Assembly (NCBI GenBank): GCA_964628985.1
Contig: CAZVNJ010000059.1
Span: forward strand, 1 to 12,463
Length of the DNA stretch: 12,463 bases
Origin: SURF-43 sp964628985
GTDB taxonomy: Bacteria; Chloroflexota; Dehalococcoidia; UBA2979
Direction of reading: 5' to 3'
A model generated the notes under the pieces. The model made no database searches. It was not told where the DNA came from and worked only from the letters and a program-made list of their open reading frames with translations. Made by a program: the position numbers and the translations under genes. Positions 1-6,533 of the stretch are shown one piece after another; within the stretch, counting starts at the first letter, position 1; every line of letters starts with the position of its first letter.

Positions 1-391
1 AGAACTTCAGTTGAGGCCAGAAGGTCTCGCGGTTGGTGCCCCAGAGGAGCACACCTCGACGTCCCCACGAGCGCGTGACCACACGCCGGAGGAGCAACGG
101 GATCGACATGTCGAGATAGATCACCGTATCGAGGCGCGGCCAGATCAGGTCCTGCGCGTCACTGATGTAGTTTCCGCTCGTGATCCACGCATCGCCCGCG
201 AGGGCATGGCGTATGCGGTCGCGGAAGACATCGACGTGGGCCTCGCGCCATCCCGGTTCCCAGATCAGGGCGTCCAGATCGACATCGGGGATATCCAGGA
301 GGGCACCGAGGCGTGCGGCCAGCGTGGTCTTGCCGCTGGATGTGCTGCCGATGCAGGCGATGCGCTGGCCGACCAGGGTGCTCGAGTTCAC
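1..391 (-). CDS. FlaR-like P-loop nucleoside/adenylate-kinase-type ATPase (3' end cut by window edge)
   Basis: Read on the minus strand from a GTG at 391, this open frame runs 130 codons to the window edge without a stop. A Walker A loop (GSTSSGKT, residues 15-22) lies near the N-terminus. It is followed by the pattern of the FlaR / 'DNA topology modulation' subfamily of adenylate-kinase-like NTPases: IPDVDLDALIWEPGW (34-48), then WITSGNY (69-75), then a strand DTVIYLD (88-94) and an Arg-rich LRRVVTRSWGRR region (101-112) that may be the lid. These proteins bind ATP; their true substrate is poorly known, so I give no reaction. The GTG start is supported by GAGG seven bases upstream. It also overlaps the TGA of the upstream histidine kinase gene by four bases (GTGA), so translation is probably coupled. 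The family assignment is from recall of the motif pattern. The C-terminal part is outside the window. Confidence 0.75.
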   Translation of the reverse strand, partial: MNSSTLVGQRIACIGSTSSGKTTLAARLGALLDIPDVDLDALIWEPGWREAHVDVFRDRIRHALAGDAWITSGNYISDAQDLIWPRLDTVIYLDMSIPLLLRRVVTRSWGRRGVLLWGTNRETFWPQLKF

Positions 392-2454
392 GCGGGCACC
401 TCGATGGGGCCGGGCGTGGGGTGCGGCGCTCGGGCCGGCCAATCCAGGCGGAACCGTGAGCCCGTGCCGTCCGAGTGGACCAGTGTGGCTGTCCCACCGT
501 GCATCTCCATGATCTGCACCACGATGGAGAGGCCGAGGCCCGTGCCTCCGATTTGAGAGCGAGTATTGGAGGCGCGGAAGAAGCGATTGAAGATCCTGGA
601 TTGCTCCTCCGCGGGGATGCCTGGCCCGTTGTCGACCACATTGACGAACGCCCGCCCGTCCTCGACACCGCACTCGATCCAGACGTGGCCTCCCGAGGGA
701 GTGAACTTGACGGCGTTGCTCGCGAGGTTCGTGATGGCGCGGCCGAGATGGCGGGGGTCACACTCGACTGGGACGGTCGGCTCAGGCGCATGCACGGTGA
801 TCCCGACCTGCTTCGACTGAGCCTGCGGTGTAAGCAGGCTCACCGTCTCCTGGCAGAGGGCCACGAGGTCGACCTGGCGTGGCTCAATCTCCGCCTGGCC
901 GCTCTCGAGGCGGGCGAGGTCGAGCAGGTCGTTCACCATGTCCCGCATGCGGGCGACGTTGCGCTGCGCCGACTCGACGACGGCCTTCTGGTTGGGGGAC
1001 GCCATCTCCGCAATCATCTCGACCGCCGAGGTGAGGACGGTGAGCGGGGTGCGCAGTTCGTGGGAGACGATCGAGACGAGGTCGCGCTTCAGCCGCTCAG
1101 TTTCGAGGACGGCGGTCACGTCACGGATGATCACCATCAGGTTCATCGCGTCGCCACGCACGTCCGGCACTTCGTAGGAATCGAACACGAGGTCTCGGCT
1201 GCCCCAGGTCATGACGAGAGGGGGCTGATCGGGCTCTTCGCGTGCTCGCTTCGTCAGGGCCGCGTACAGATCGGCCCCAAGCGTATGTTCGACGGTCCCC
1301 CGCTCGCCCACCAGGTCGTGCAGCGAGACGTTGAGAAGGCCCACCGCAGCGGGGTTGCAGACGATGCAGACGGTGTCCGGCCGCTCCACGAGGAGCCCTT
1401 CCTCCATCGAACGGATCACGTGCTCGCCCAGCAACTGACGCGCGGTGGCGATGCGTGCCTCCTCGATTGCGGCGTCCGTGCGGGCGCGCAACTGACGGAA
1501 GGCAGCCAACGTGGAGGAGGCGACACGCCCGACCTCGTCCTTCCCCACGAGGTCTGCGAGTTCCCCGTAGTCACCGGTCTCCGGCTGGCCGGCCGCAAGG
1601 GCGGACCCGAGTTCGTCGACGCGGGACGCCAGCACTCGCAACATGACGAGGACGCCACCTAACCCCAGCGCGGAGGAGGCGACCCCGATCAGGATGAGCA
1701 ACCCGCGCTGCCCGGCGACACCGCCCAGTTGCCCCGGCGCGAGCGCCACGGAGGCCACCAGGACATCGCTGTCGACCACCTGGTCGAGCCGTCCGACGGC
1801 GAATTCCTGGGTGCCGGTGCCGCGTCGCACCTCGGCCACGGCGGGCGCGTCCTGCGAGGTCTGCCATTCAAGACGCACCTCGCGCCCCAGCAGGCGGCCG
1901 ATGGCCTCGAGTTCCTCCCGGTCGAGGAGCAGGGCGGCGCCGACTGCGACGGCGTCGTTGCCCGCATGCGAGCGCGCGCTGGCCGTGACGGCCGGCGATT
2001 CCGAGAAGCGGATGATGTTGCCGGCCTGAGCGTCGCCGATGAGAGAGCGTTGCGGCGCGCGCTGGAGGTTCGGCCCGTTCATGGGCGGCGGTGCAGGTTG
2101 TCCCTGCTGACCCACGATGGTGGGCCCGGGGCCGACCACGACCAGGTAGTCCGCTCCGCTGGCGCCCGGCGCCCGAATCGGTTCACGAGGGGCGCCGGTG
2201 TACCACACAGGCGGGCGGCCACCGGTGGCCCAGACGACCACGTCCGGGTCCTCGACGAGCTGCCGGACGGTGGCGGCCAGGCCCTCAGCGCGTGCGCGGA
2301 TTACGGCCTGGACACGGCTGACCTCAAGCCCTGCCGTGCGGCGCGCGCGATCCTCGGCGTCCGCGCGTTCGCGCACCACCAGCGAGCCCGCCGCCATCAG
2401 GACGAAGAGCATGCTGACGCCGGCGATCGCGAGGGCTGCCCGCTGGAACCGCAT
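388..2454 (-). CDS. Membrane sensor histidine kinase (TM-extracytoplasmic-TM-HAMP-PAS-HisKA-HATPase)
   Basis: This 688-residue protein is a two-component sensor kinase of the plasma membrane. A first hydrophobic segment (about residues 6-27) and a second (about 251-272) enclose an extracytoplasmic sensor region of about 220 residues, perhaps CHASE4-like. After TM2 come a HAMP-like linker (about 273-325), a PAS-like domain (about 340-450) and a complete kinase core. The core has an H-box SHELRTPL (464-471, phospho-acceptor His465), N-box NLASNAVKF (576-584), G1 DNGPGIP (608-614), F-box RFFRA (624-628) and G2 GGTGLGLS (636-643). All catalytic boxes look intact. No receiver domain is fused and no response regulator lies in the window, so its partner is unknown. 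It starts 56 bases after the SRPBCC stop. No convincing Shine-Dalgarno precedes the ATG, so the start is the least certain part. Its stop overlaps the next gene. Confidence 0.93.
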   Translation of the reverse strand: MRFQRAALAIAGVSMLFVLMAAGSLVVRERADAEDRARRTAGLEVSRVQAVIRARAEGLAATVRQLVEDPDVVVWATGGRPPVWYTGAPREPIRAPGASGADYLVVVGPGPTIVGQQGQPAPPPMNGPNLQRAPQRSLIGDAQAGNIIRFSESPAVTASARSHAGNDAVAVGAALLLDREELEAIGRLLGREVRLEWQTSQDAPAVAEVRRGTGTQEFAVGRLDQVVDSDVLVASVALAPGQLGGVAGQRGLLILIGVASSALGLGGVLVMLRVLASRVDELGSALAAGQPETGDYGELADLVGKDEVGRVASSTLAAFRQLRARTDAAIEEARIATARQLLGEHVIRSMEEGLLVERPDTVCIVCNPAAVGLLNVSLHDLVGERGTVEHTLGADLYAALTKRAREEPDQPPLVMTWGSRDLVFDSYEVPDVRGDAMNLMVIIRDVTAVLETERLKRDLVSIVSHELRTPLTVLTSAVEMIAEMASPNQKAVVESAQRNVARMRDMVNDLLDLARLESGQAEIEPRQVDLVALCQETVSLLTPQAQSKQVGITVHAPEPTVPVECDPRHLGRAITNLASNAVKFTPSGGHVWIECGVEDGRAFVNVVDNGPGIPAEEQSRIFNRFFRASNTRSQIGGTGLGLSIVVQIMEMHGGTATLVHSDGTGSRFRLDWPARAPHPTPGPIEVPA

Positions 2455-2510
2455 CGACGCATCATGCGGCGCAGGTGAGGGCGAGGGAAGGGGGAGTGGC
2501 CGGGGCTCCT

Positions 2511-3011
2511 CTACTGCGACCGGACGACGCGGTAGTGGACATCGATCTGGCGCTCACGGTCTGGGTCGTATGCACTCCGGTAGCCGTCGGCAGCCGCCAG
2601 GAGGCTGTACAGGAAGTCGTGCCAGCCTGCGAGGAAGGGGACGGCGTCCTGGCCCGCGGGGAAGGTATGGGTCAATTGGAGCAGGGAGCCTTCACCTTCG
2701 GCGGTGAGCACCCACTTCAGGGTCGATTCACCGTGATCCCGCTCATGCCAGGTGTGGACGAGCAGTCGAGGAGGGTCCACTTCGAGGATGCGACCCTCCA
2801 TCGTGCCCGCACCGTCACCTCGCCAGAGGATCCGGTATACGCCACCTGGCGTGAGGTCCACCTCCGCATCCCCCAGCCACAGCGCGATCTGCTCCGGACG
2901 GGTCAAGGCTGCCCAGACCGAGGCGACCGGTCTGTCGTAGTACCACTCGAACGAGATGACAGCGCCACCGTCCGGTGTCCTGCTGATCTGACCGTCCGGT
3001 GTCCGAGGCAT
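2511..3011 (-). CDS. SRPBCC / AHSA1-like (START-fold) domain protein
   Basis: A 166-residue single-domain protein of the SRPBCC (Bet v1-like) superfamily, AHSA1-like branch. Evidence is the strand FEWYYDRPVASVWAALTRPEQIALWL (residues 21-46, the family's typical 'vWxAlTxPeqia.Wl' opening), then GGVYRILW (57-64), a strand around RILEVDPPRLLVHTW (74-88) and a C-terminal helix beginning GWHDFLYSLLA (129-139). The fold makes a hydrophobic ligand cavity; the ligand is unknown. Such genes are commonly paired with SdpR-type ArsR repressors, as here: its ATG overlaps the TGA of the ArsR gene by one base (TGATG), with AAGGGG upstream, so the two are co-translated. The N-terminal 15 residues contain a duplicated RTPDG from a 14-base direct repeat. 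That tail is probably disordered and may not be essential. Confidence 0.88.
   Translation of the reverse strand: MPRTPDGQISRTPDGGAVISFEWYYDRPVASVWAALTRPEQIALWLGDAEVDLTPGGVYRILWRGDGAGTMEGRILEVDPPRLLVHTWHERDHGESTLKWVLTAEGEGSLLQLTHTFPAGQDAVPFLAGWHDFLYSLLAAADGYRSAYDPDRERQIDVHYRVVRSQ
2967..3004 (-). repeat. 14-base direct repeat at the SRPBCC N-terminus
   Basis: ACCGTCCGGTGTCC occurs at 2967-2980 and again at 2991-3004, a 24-base period, that is 8 codons. It encodes the duplicated RTPDG at residues 3-7 and 11-15. It looks like a short in-frame duplication in a flexible tail. Confidence 0.7.
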
Positions 3012-3316
3012 CAGGAGTCCCCTTCAAGGTGACGCCCAAGCGCTGCGAGGCGGCCGCGCCAGAACCGGCGATACGGCTCCGCCCAGGCGATGACGTCTGC
3101 GAGCGCATCTGGTTCGAGGCGGTAGATGCGTCGCTGGGCGTCCTTGCGGACGGACACGAGTCCAGCCTCGCGAAGGACACGCAGGTGCTTCGAGGTGCTC
3201 GGCTGCGAGAGCCCCAGCGAGACTTCGATCTCGCCGGCCGCGCGCTCGCCTTCCCTCAGGTAGTCGAGGATGGATCGACGATGAGGCTCGGCGAGCACTT
3301 CGAAGGCGTGAGTCAT
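3011..3316 (-). CDS. ArsR/SmtB-family winged-helix repressor (SdpR-like)
   Basis: A 101-residue DNA-binding repressor. The opening FEVLAEPHRRSILDYLREGERAAGEI (residues 5-30) and the recognition helix SQPSTSKHLRVLREAGLV (37-54) followed by the wing VRKDAQRRIYRLEP (56-69) are the classic ArsR winged helix. The metal-binding motif ELCVCDL of the alpha-3 helix is absent, and the only Cys in the frame lie upstream of my chosen start, so it is probably not a metal sensor. I chose the ATG at 3316, not the one at 3352. The family normally begins a few residues before 'FEVLAEPHRR', and the 12 extra codons would run through the promoter/operator sequences. No Shine-Dalgarno is seen; the predicted -10 lies only about 7 bases away, so the mRNA may be leaderless. 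It is most likely an autorepressor controlling itself and the SRPBCC gene. Confidence 0.9.
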   Translation of the reverse strand: MTHAFEVLAEPHRRSILDYLREGERAAGEIEVSLGLSQPSTSKHLRVLREAGLVSVRKDAQRRIYRLEPDALADVIAWAEPYRRFWRGRLAALGRHLEGDS

Positions 3317-3323
3317 GGCCCGA

Positions 3324-3352
3324 AAATAACTGACAGGACATATACATGTCAA
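3324..3352 (-). promoter_or_regulatory. Predicted promoter of the arsR-SRPBCC operon
   Basis: On the minus strand a perfect -35 TTGACA (3352-3347) is followed after 17 bases by TTATTT (3329-3324); GTTATT one base earlier is an alternative. The -10 match is weak. Start of transcription would fall at or next to the ATG at 3316, implying a leaderless transcript. Confidence 0.5.
3337..3350. promoter_or_regulatory. Candidate ArsR operator palindrome
   Basis: GACATATACATGTC is an inverted repeat with perfect 5-base arms (GACAT/ATGTC) and 12 of 14 bases symmetric. It overlaps the -35 end and the spacer of the predicted arsR promoter, exactly where an autorepressor would block RNA polymerase. That it is bound by the adjacent ArsR protein is inferred from position only. 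Confidence 0.5.
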
Positions 3353-3370
3353 GGAATATACGGCTCAAAT

Positions 3371-3416
3371 GAGAAGCCGCCTCTTGGCGGCTTCTCGGAG
3401 CAGCCTTTCAGGCTGC
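3371..3416 (-). terminator. Tandem stem-loops / terminator after the reductase gene
   Basis: Two perfect hairpins directly follow the reductase TAA (3419-3417) on the minus strand. The first is GCAGCC/GGCTGC (3416-3400, 5-base loop). The second is an 11-bp stem GAGAAGCCGCC/GGCGGCTTCTC with a 4-base loop (3396-3371). The sequence after the second is ATTTGAG, so the T-tract is short. It could be an intrinsic terminator with a weak U-run or an mRNA-stabilising 3' end. It separates the metabolic operon from the arsR promoter. Confidence 0.7.
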
Positions 3417-4166
3417 TTACATGTACTGGCCCCCGTTGAGGCTCATCTGGGCGCCGGTGTACCAGGCGCCGGAGGGCTTGCAGAGGAAGACGACGGTGTC
3501 CGCGACCTCCTCGGCGGTGCCGAAGCGGCCGAGCGGGATGTTGCCGATGAGGGTTTTCTTGATGTCGTCCGAGAGGGCGGCCACCATGTCCGTCTCCACG
3601 AAGCCGGGGCAGACGGCATTGACCGTGACGTTGAAGCGGGCGAGTTCGCGCGCGGCGGACTTGGTGAAGGCGATCATGCCGGCCTTCGCCGCCGCGTAGT
3701 TTGCCTGCCCCACGTTGCCCATCTGGCCGATGATGCTGGACATGTTCACGATGCGACCGTAATTCCGCTCGCGCATTCCAGCGACGGCTGCCGACGTCGT
3801 GTAGAAGATCGACGAGAGGTCCGTAGCGACGACGGTGTCCCAGTCCTCGGCCGACATGCGCTGGATGGTCTTGTCGCGGTTGATGCCAGCGTTGTTGATC
3901 AGGATGTCGACTTTGCCGAATTCCTTCTCGGCGGCTTCGATCAGGGACTTCGCCTCGTCAGCCTTACCGACATCGGCTTTCACGACGAGCGCCTTCACGC
4001 CGAGGGCTTCGATCGCCTTCTGCGTCTCCTTCGCGGCGTCCTCGTTCGAGGTGTAGTTCACGACGACGTTCGCGCCCTCGCGCGCGAGCGCGAGCGCGCA
4101 CGCCTTGCCGATGCCACGGCTGGCACCCGTCACCACCGCCACCTGACCGTCGAGTGCTCCCGGCAT
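3417..4166 (-). CDS. fabG: SDR-family 3-oxoacyl-ACP/CoA reductase (FabG/PhaB type)
   Basis: A 249-residue short-chain dehydrogenase that should reduce 3-ketoacyl thioesters to (R)-3-hydroxyacyl thioesters with NAD(P)H, or run the reverse reaction. Visible are the cofactor loop TGASRGIG (13-20), NNAG (91-94), the catalytic Ser144 in NMSS, and Tyr157/Lys161 in YAAAK. The usual C-terminal NGG block is present and the length matches FabG. The fourth member of the catalytic tetrad, normally Asn (Asn110 in E. coli FabG), is Asp116 here (VATDLSSIF). I start at ATG 4166; an in-frame TTG at 4178 sits directly against a GAGGA and is less likely. The gene is last in the maoC-mutase-reductase operon, 70 bases after the mutase stop. 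Whether the substrate is ACP- or CoA-bound cannot be read from sequence; the CoA-handling neighbours favour CoA. Confidence 0.92.
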   Translation of the reverse strand: MPGALDGQVAVVTGASRGIGKACALALAREGANVVVNYTSNEDAAKETQKAIEALGVKALVVKADVGKADEAKSLIEAAEKEFGKVDILINNAGINRDKTIQRMSAEDWDTVVATDLSSIFYTTSAAVAGMRERNYGRIVNMSSIIGQMGNVGQANYAAAKAGMIAFTKSAARELARFNVTVNAVCPGFVETDMVAALSDDIKKTLIGNIPLGRFGTAEEVADTVVFLCKPSGAWYTGAQMSLNGGQYM

Positions 4167-4203
4167 GTTCCCCGCCAATCCTCGTTACGACTCGTGATCT
4201 GCT

Positions 4204-4217
4204 GCCGCTTGCGCGGC
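4204..4217 (-). other. Small intercistronic hairpin with GCAA loop
   Basis: Between the mutase stop and the reductase start the minus strand reads GCCGC-GCAA-GCGGC, a 5-bp GC-only stem capped by a GNRA-type tetraloop. It has no following T-run, so it is probably not a terminator. It may stabilise the intercistronic RNA. Confidence 0.35.
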
Positions 4218-4236
4218 CGTCATTCGAAGCTGAAGG

Positions 4237-5919
4237 CTAGACGACGGTGGGAGGGACGTATTCGCCCCACTCCTCGCGGAGGACCCCGCACATCTCGCCG
4301 AGCGTGGCATAGACGCGGACGGCCTCGATGATCGGCTCCATCAGGTTCACGTCGCCGCGCGCGGCCTCGCGCAGACGGGCGAGCGCGGCCTGCACGGCCG
4401 CGTTGTCGCGGGAGGCACGCATCCGCTTCAGGCGGGCCAGCTGCGACTCCACCACGGCAAGGTTGGGCCGGAAGATCGGTGTGGGGTTCTCGTCGGGGTC
4501 GATGAAGTCGTTGACGCCCACGATCACGCGGTCGCCGGACTCGACCTCACGCTGCCACTGGACGGAGGCTTCCTGGATCTCGGACTGCATCCAGCCGCCC
4601 TCGATGGCCGCTATTGCGCCGCCCATGTCCTCGATCCGGGCCATGATGCGCGCTGCCTCGGCCTCGAGGGAATCGGTGAGGGACTCGATGTAGTAGGAAC
4701 CGCCGAGGGGGTCGATGGTGTCCGCCGCGCCTGACTCGTGGGCAATGATCTGCTGGGTGCGGAGCGCGATCTGCTGGGCCTCCTCGGTCGGGAGTGCGAG
4801 GGCTTCGTCGTAGCAGGAGAGCGCGAGCGACTGGACGCCGCCGACGACGGCGGCGAGCGCCTGGATGGCAGCGCGGGCAATGTTGTTCTTCGGCTGCTGA
4901 GCCGTGAGGGTGGAGCCGCCAGTCTGGGTGTGGGTGCGCAGCATCTGCGCGTTCGGGTTCGTGATCCCATAGCGGTCCCGCATCAGGCGCGCCCACATCC
5001 GGCGGAGGGCACGGTACTTGGCGACCTCTTCAAAGAAGTGATTGTGGGTGTTGAAGATCCAGGACACGCGCTGGGCCACGTCGTTGAGGTCGGCGCCCTG
5101 GCGCTGGCACTCGTCGAGGTAGGCGCAGGCGTTCGCGAACGCGAATCCGATCTCCTGTGCAGCGGTGCTACCCGCCTCGCGGATGTGATAGCCCGAGACT
5201 GAGATCGAGTTGAATCGCGGCGTCTCCGCGGCGCAGAAGTTGATCAGGTTGGCGGCGAGGCGGACGGACTGCTTGGGCGGGAAGATGTACGTCCCGCGCG
5301 CCACGTACTCCTTGAGCACATCGTTCTGGGCAGTGCCGGTGATGACGCTGCGCGGGTGACCTTGCTTCTCTGCGGCCACGATGTACATCGCGACGAGGAT
5401 CGCCGCCGGCGCGTTGATCGTCATCGACGTGGAGATCTCTGCCAGCGAGATGCCTTCGAACAGCGTCTCCATGTCCGCGAGCGAGTCGATCGCCACACCG
5501 ACCTGTCCGACCTCGCCGACGGACATCGGGTCGTCGGAGTCGTATCCCGTCTGCGTGGGAAGGTCGAGCGCCGTGGAGAGACCGGTCTGACCATTGGCGA
5601 TCAGCGTCTTGAACCGGCCATTGGTTTCCTCGGCCGTGCCGAAGCCGGCGTATTGCCGCATGGTCCACAGGCGTCCCCGGTACATCGTCGGTTGCACGCC
5701 CCGGGTGAAGGGGTACTCGCCGGGGAATCCGGCATCGTCCACGTAGTCGAAGTCTGCGATGTCGAGCGGCGTGTAGACACGCTTGGTCTCGACCGACGAG
5801 GAGGAGAAGGTGCTGCGGCGCTCGGGGAAGCGCTGGAGCACCTTGGCGACAGTGCCCTGTTCCCAGCGCTCCGCGGCCGCGCGCAGCGAGGAGTGGTCGC
5901 CCGAGCCCGGCTTCATCAT
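4237..5919 (-). CDS. Methylmalonyl-CoA mutase large (catalytic) subunit, lacking the B12-binding domain
   Basis: A 560-residue TIM-barrel subunit of an adenosylcobalamin-dependent acyl-CoA mutase. Signature stretches include PFTRGVQPTMYRGRLWTMRQY (70-90), TAQNDVLKEYVARGTYIFPP (196-215), NSISVSGYH (237-245), and a late ESGAADTIDPLGGSYY block. Known methylmalonyl-CoA mutase residues align one position away from the Propionibacterium numbering: Tyr90 (Tyr89), Arg208 (Arg207) and His245 (His244). Position 117 is Ala, not the Asp of 2-hydroxyisobutyryl-CoA mutase, and 208 is not the Gln of isobutyryl-CoA mutase. This favours (R)-methylmalonyl-CoA/succinyl-CoA interconversion. The protein ends without the about 130-residue cobalamin domain (no DxHxxG motif), so it needs a separate small subunit, not in this window. 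I start at ATG 5919, with GAGGA 8 bases upstream; an ATG at 5916 is equivalent. The frame stays open upstream to 6384, but that part is the reverse-frame shadow of maoC. Confidence 0.93.
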   Translation of the reverse strand: MMKPGSGDHSSLRAAAERWEQGTVAKVLQRFPERRSTFSSSSVETKRVYTPLDIADFDYVDDAGFPGEYPFTRGVQPTMYRGRLWTMRQYAGFGTAEETNGRFKTLIANGQTGLSTALDLPTQTGYDSDDPMSVGEVGQVGVAIDSLADMETLFEGISLAEISTSMTINAPAAILVAMYIVAAEKQGHPRSVITGTAQNDVLKEYVARGTYIFPPKQSVRLAANLINFCAAETPRFNSISVSGYHIREAGSTAAQEIGFAFANACAYLDECQRQGADLNDVAQRVSWIFNTHNHFFEEVAKYRALRRMWARLMRDRYGITNPNAQMLRTHTQTGGSTLTAQQPKNNIARAAIQALAAVVGGVQSLALSCYDEALALPTEEAQQIALRTQQIIAHESGAADTIDPLGGSYYIESLTDSLEAEAARIMARIEDMGGAIAAIEGGWMQSEIQEASVQWQREVESGDRVIVGVNDFIDPDENPTPIFRPNLAVVESQLARLKRMRASRDNAAVQAALARLREAARGDVNLMEPIIEAVRVYATLGEMCGVLREEWGEYVPPTVV

Positions 5920-5954
5920 CTGGGGAGTCCTCTGTGTACGCGTGGGATGAGGCG

Positions 5955-6377
5955 CTAGCCGAGCGCCTCCACCATCACCATCGCGTCGCCGCGGATGACC
6001 TCCGTGCCATCCTGCTTCGTCACTACTGTATCGAGCGAGACACGGTTGCGCTCCGTGTCCACCTTCGTGACGGTGCACGTGGCGGTCAGCGTGTCGCCGG
6101 CCATGACCGGGGCACGGAACTGCAGATTCTGTGCGAGGTAGATGACCACCGATTCCGGGGCGAGTTTGGTGCCCAGCGCGGCGGAAATGATCCCCGCCCC
6201 GAACATGCCGTGGGCGATCGGCTGCTTGAAGCGCGTCCGGGCGGCGTAGGCGCTGTCCGAATGCAGTGGGTTGTTGTCTCCGCTCACGTCGGCGAACTTG
6301 AGGATGTCCTCGGCGCTGACGGCCTTCGAGAAGACCGCCTTTGAGCCCACCACCAGACCCTGGACGTCGTCTGCCAC
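5955..6377 (-). CDS. MaoC-like (R)-specific enoyl-CoA hydratase (PhaJ type)
   Basis: A 140-residue single hot-dog-fold hydratase that should add water to trans-2-enoyl-CoA giving (R)-3-hydroxyacyl-CoA. The catalytic motif is present: FADVSGDNNPLHSD (28-41), with Asp34 and His39 in the D-x4-H spacing of PhaJ/MaoC hydratases. IAHGMFGAGIISAALG (54-69) and the RAPVMAGDTLTA strand (88-99) also fit. The start is a GTG at 6377, chosen because a near-perfect AAGGAGGTG lies six bases upstream. The open frame continues upstream to 6590, but that part lacks family similarity and overlaps the promoter. It is the first gene of a three-gene operon; the mutase follows after 35 bases. Its product would be the direct substrate of the reductase at the operon's end working as a dehydrogenase, or the reverse. 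Confidence 0.9.
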   Translation of the reverse strand: MADDVQGLVVGSKAVFSKAVSAEDILKFADVSGDNNPLHSDSAYAARTRFKQPIAHGMFGAGIISAALGTKLAPESVVIYLAQNLQFRAPVMAGDTLTATCTVTKVDTERNRVSLDTVVTKQDGTEVIRGDAMVMVEALG

Positions 6378-6392
6378 CGCGCACCTCCTTGG

Positions 6393-6409
6393 GACGCCCT
6401 CAAGGCGTC
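6393..6409 (-). other. Leader hairpin next to the maoC ribosome-binding site
   Basis: In the predicted 5' leader of maoC, the minus strand has GACGCC-TTGAG-GGCGTC, a perfect 6-bp stem ending two bases before AAGGAGG. It may affect ribosome access or simply protect the leader. No larger conserved structure such as a cobalamin riboswitch is visible here. Confidence 0.35.
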
Positions 6410-6427
6410 GCGAATCAGCCGGCGGGC

Positions 6428-6456
6428 ATCGTACGAGGGCCATCCGGGCGGGACAA
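6428..6456 (-). promoter_or_regulatory. Predicted promoter of the maoC-mutase-reductase operon
   Basis: The minus strand carries TTGTCC (6456-6451), 17 bases, then TACGAT (6433-6428): four of six matches in each sigma70 hexamer with ideal spacing. The start would lie near 6421, giving a leader of about 44 bases before the GTG at 6377. Confidence 0.5.
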
Positions 6457-6494
6457 ACGGAAGCGTGAAACACGCGATCTGAGCCTTCCTGTGA

Positions 6495-6523
6495 GCGGAT
6501 CGGCACCGACTGAGGAGATCCGC
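6495..6523. repeat. Inverted repeat in the divergent intergenic region
   Basis: GCGGATC (6495-6501) and GATCCGC (6517-6523) are perfect 7-base arms around a 15-base spacer. They lie between the two divergent promoters. It could be a regulator site for either operon, since 22 bases (two helical turns) separate the arm starts, or it could be chance. Confidence 0.35.
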
Positions 6524-6533
6524 CATTTACGTC

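Noticed and set aside
475..1662. Long plus-strand open frame (395 codons) opposite the histidine kinase
   Set aside because: It lies entirely antisense to a kinase with all catalytic boxes intact. The His/Arg/Asp-rich translation has no recognisable domain, as expected for a reverse-frame shadow in GC-rich DNA.
3369..4331. Plus-strand open frame of 320 codons opposite the reductase gene
   Set aside because: Antisense shadow of a clear SDR gene, running through the terminator hairpins and with no domain.
5920..6384. N-terminal extension of the mutase by 155 codons
   Set aside because: This stretch is another reading frame of maoC on the same strand, Arg/Gly-rich and without similarity to mutases. 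The ATG at 5919 has its own ribosome site and gives the normal family length.
6378..6421. Cobalamin riboswitch in the leader of the mutase operon
   Set aside because: The predicted leader is only about 44 bases and shows a single small hairpin, far too short for a B12 riboswitch.
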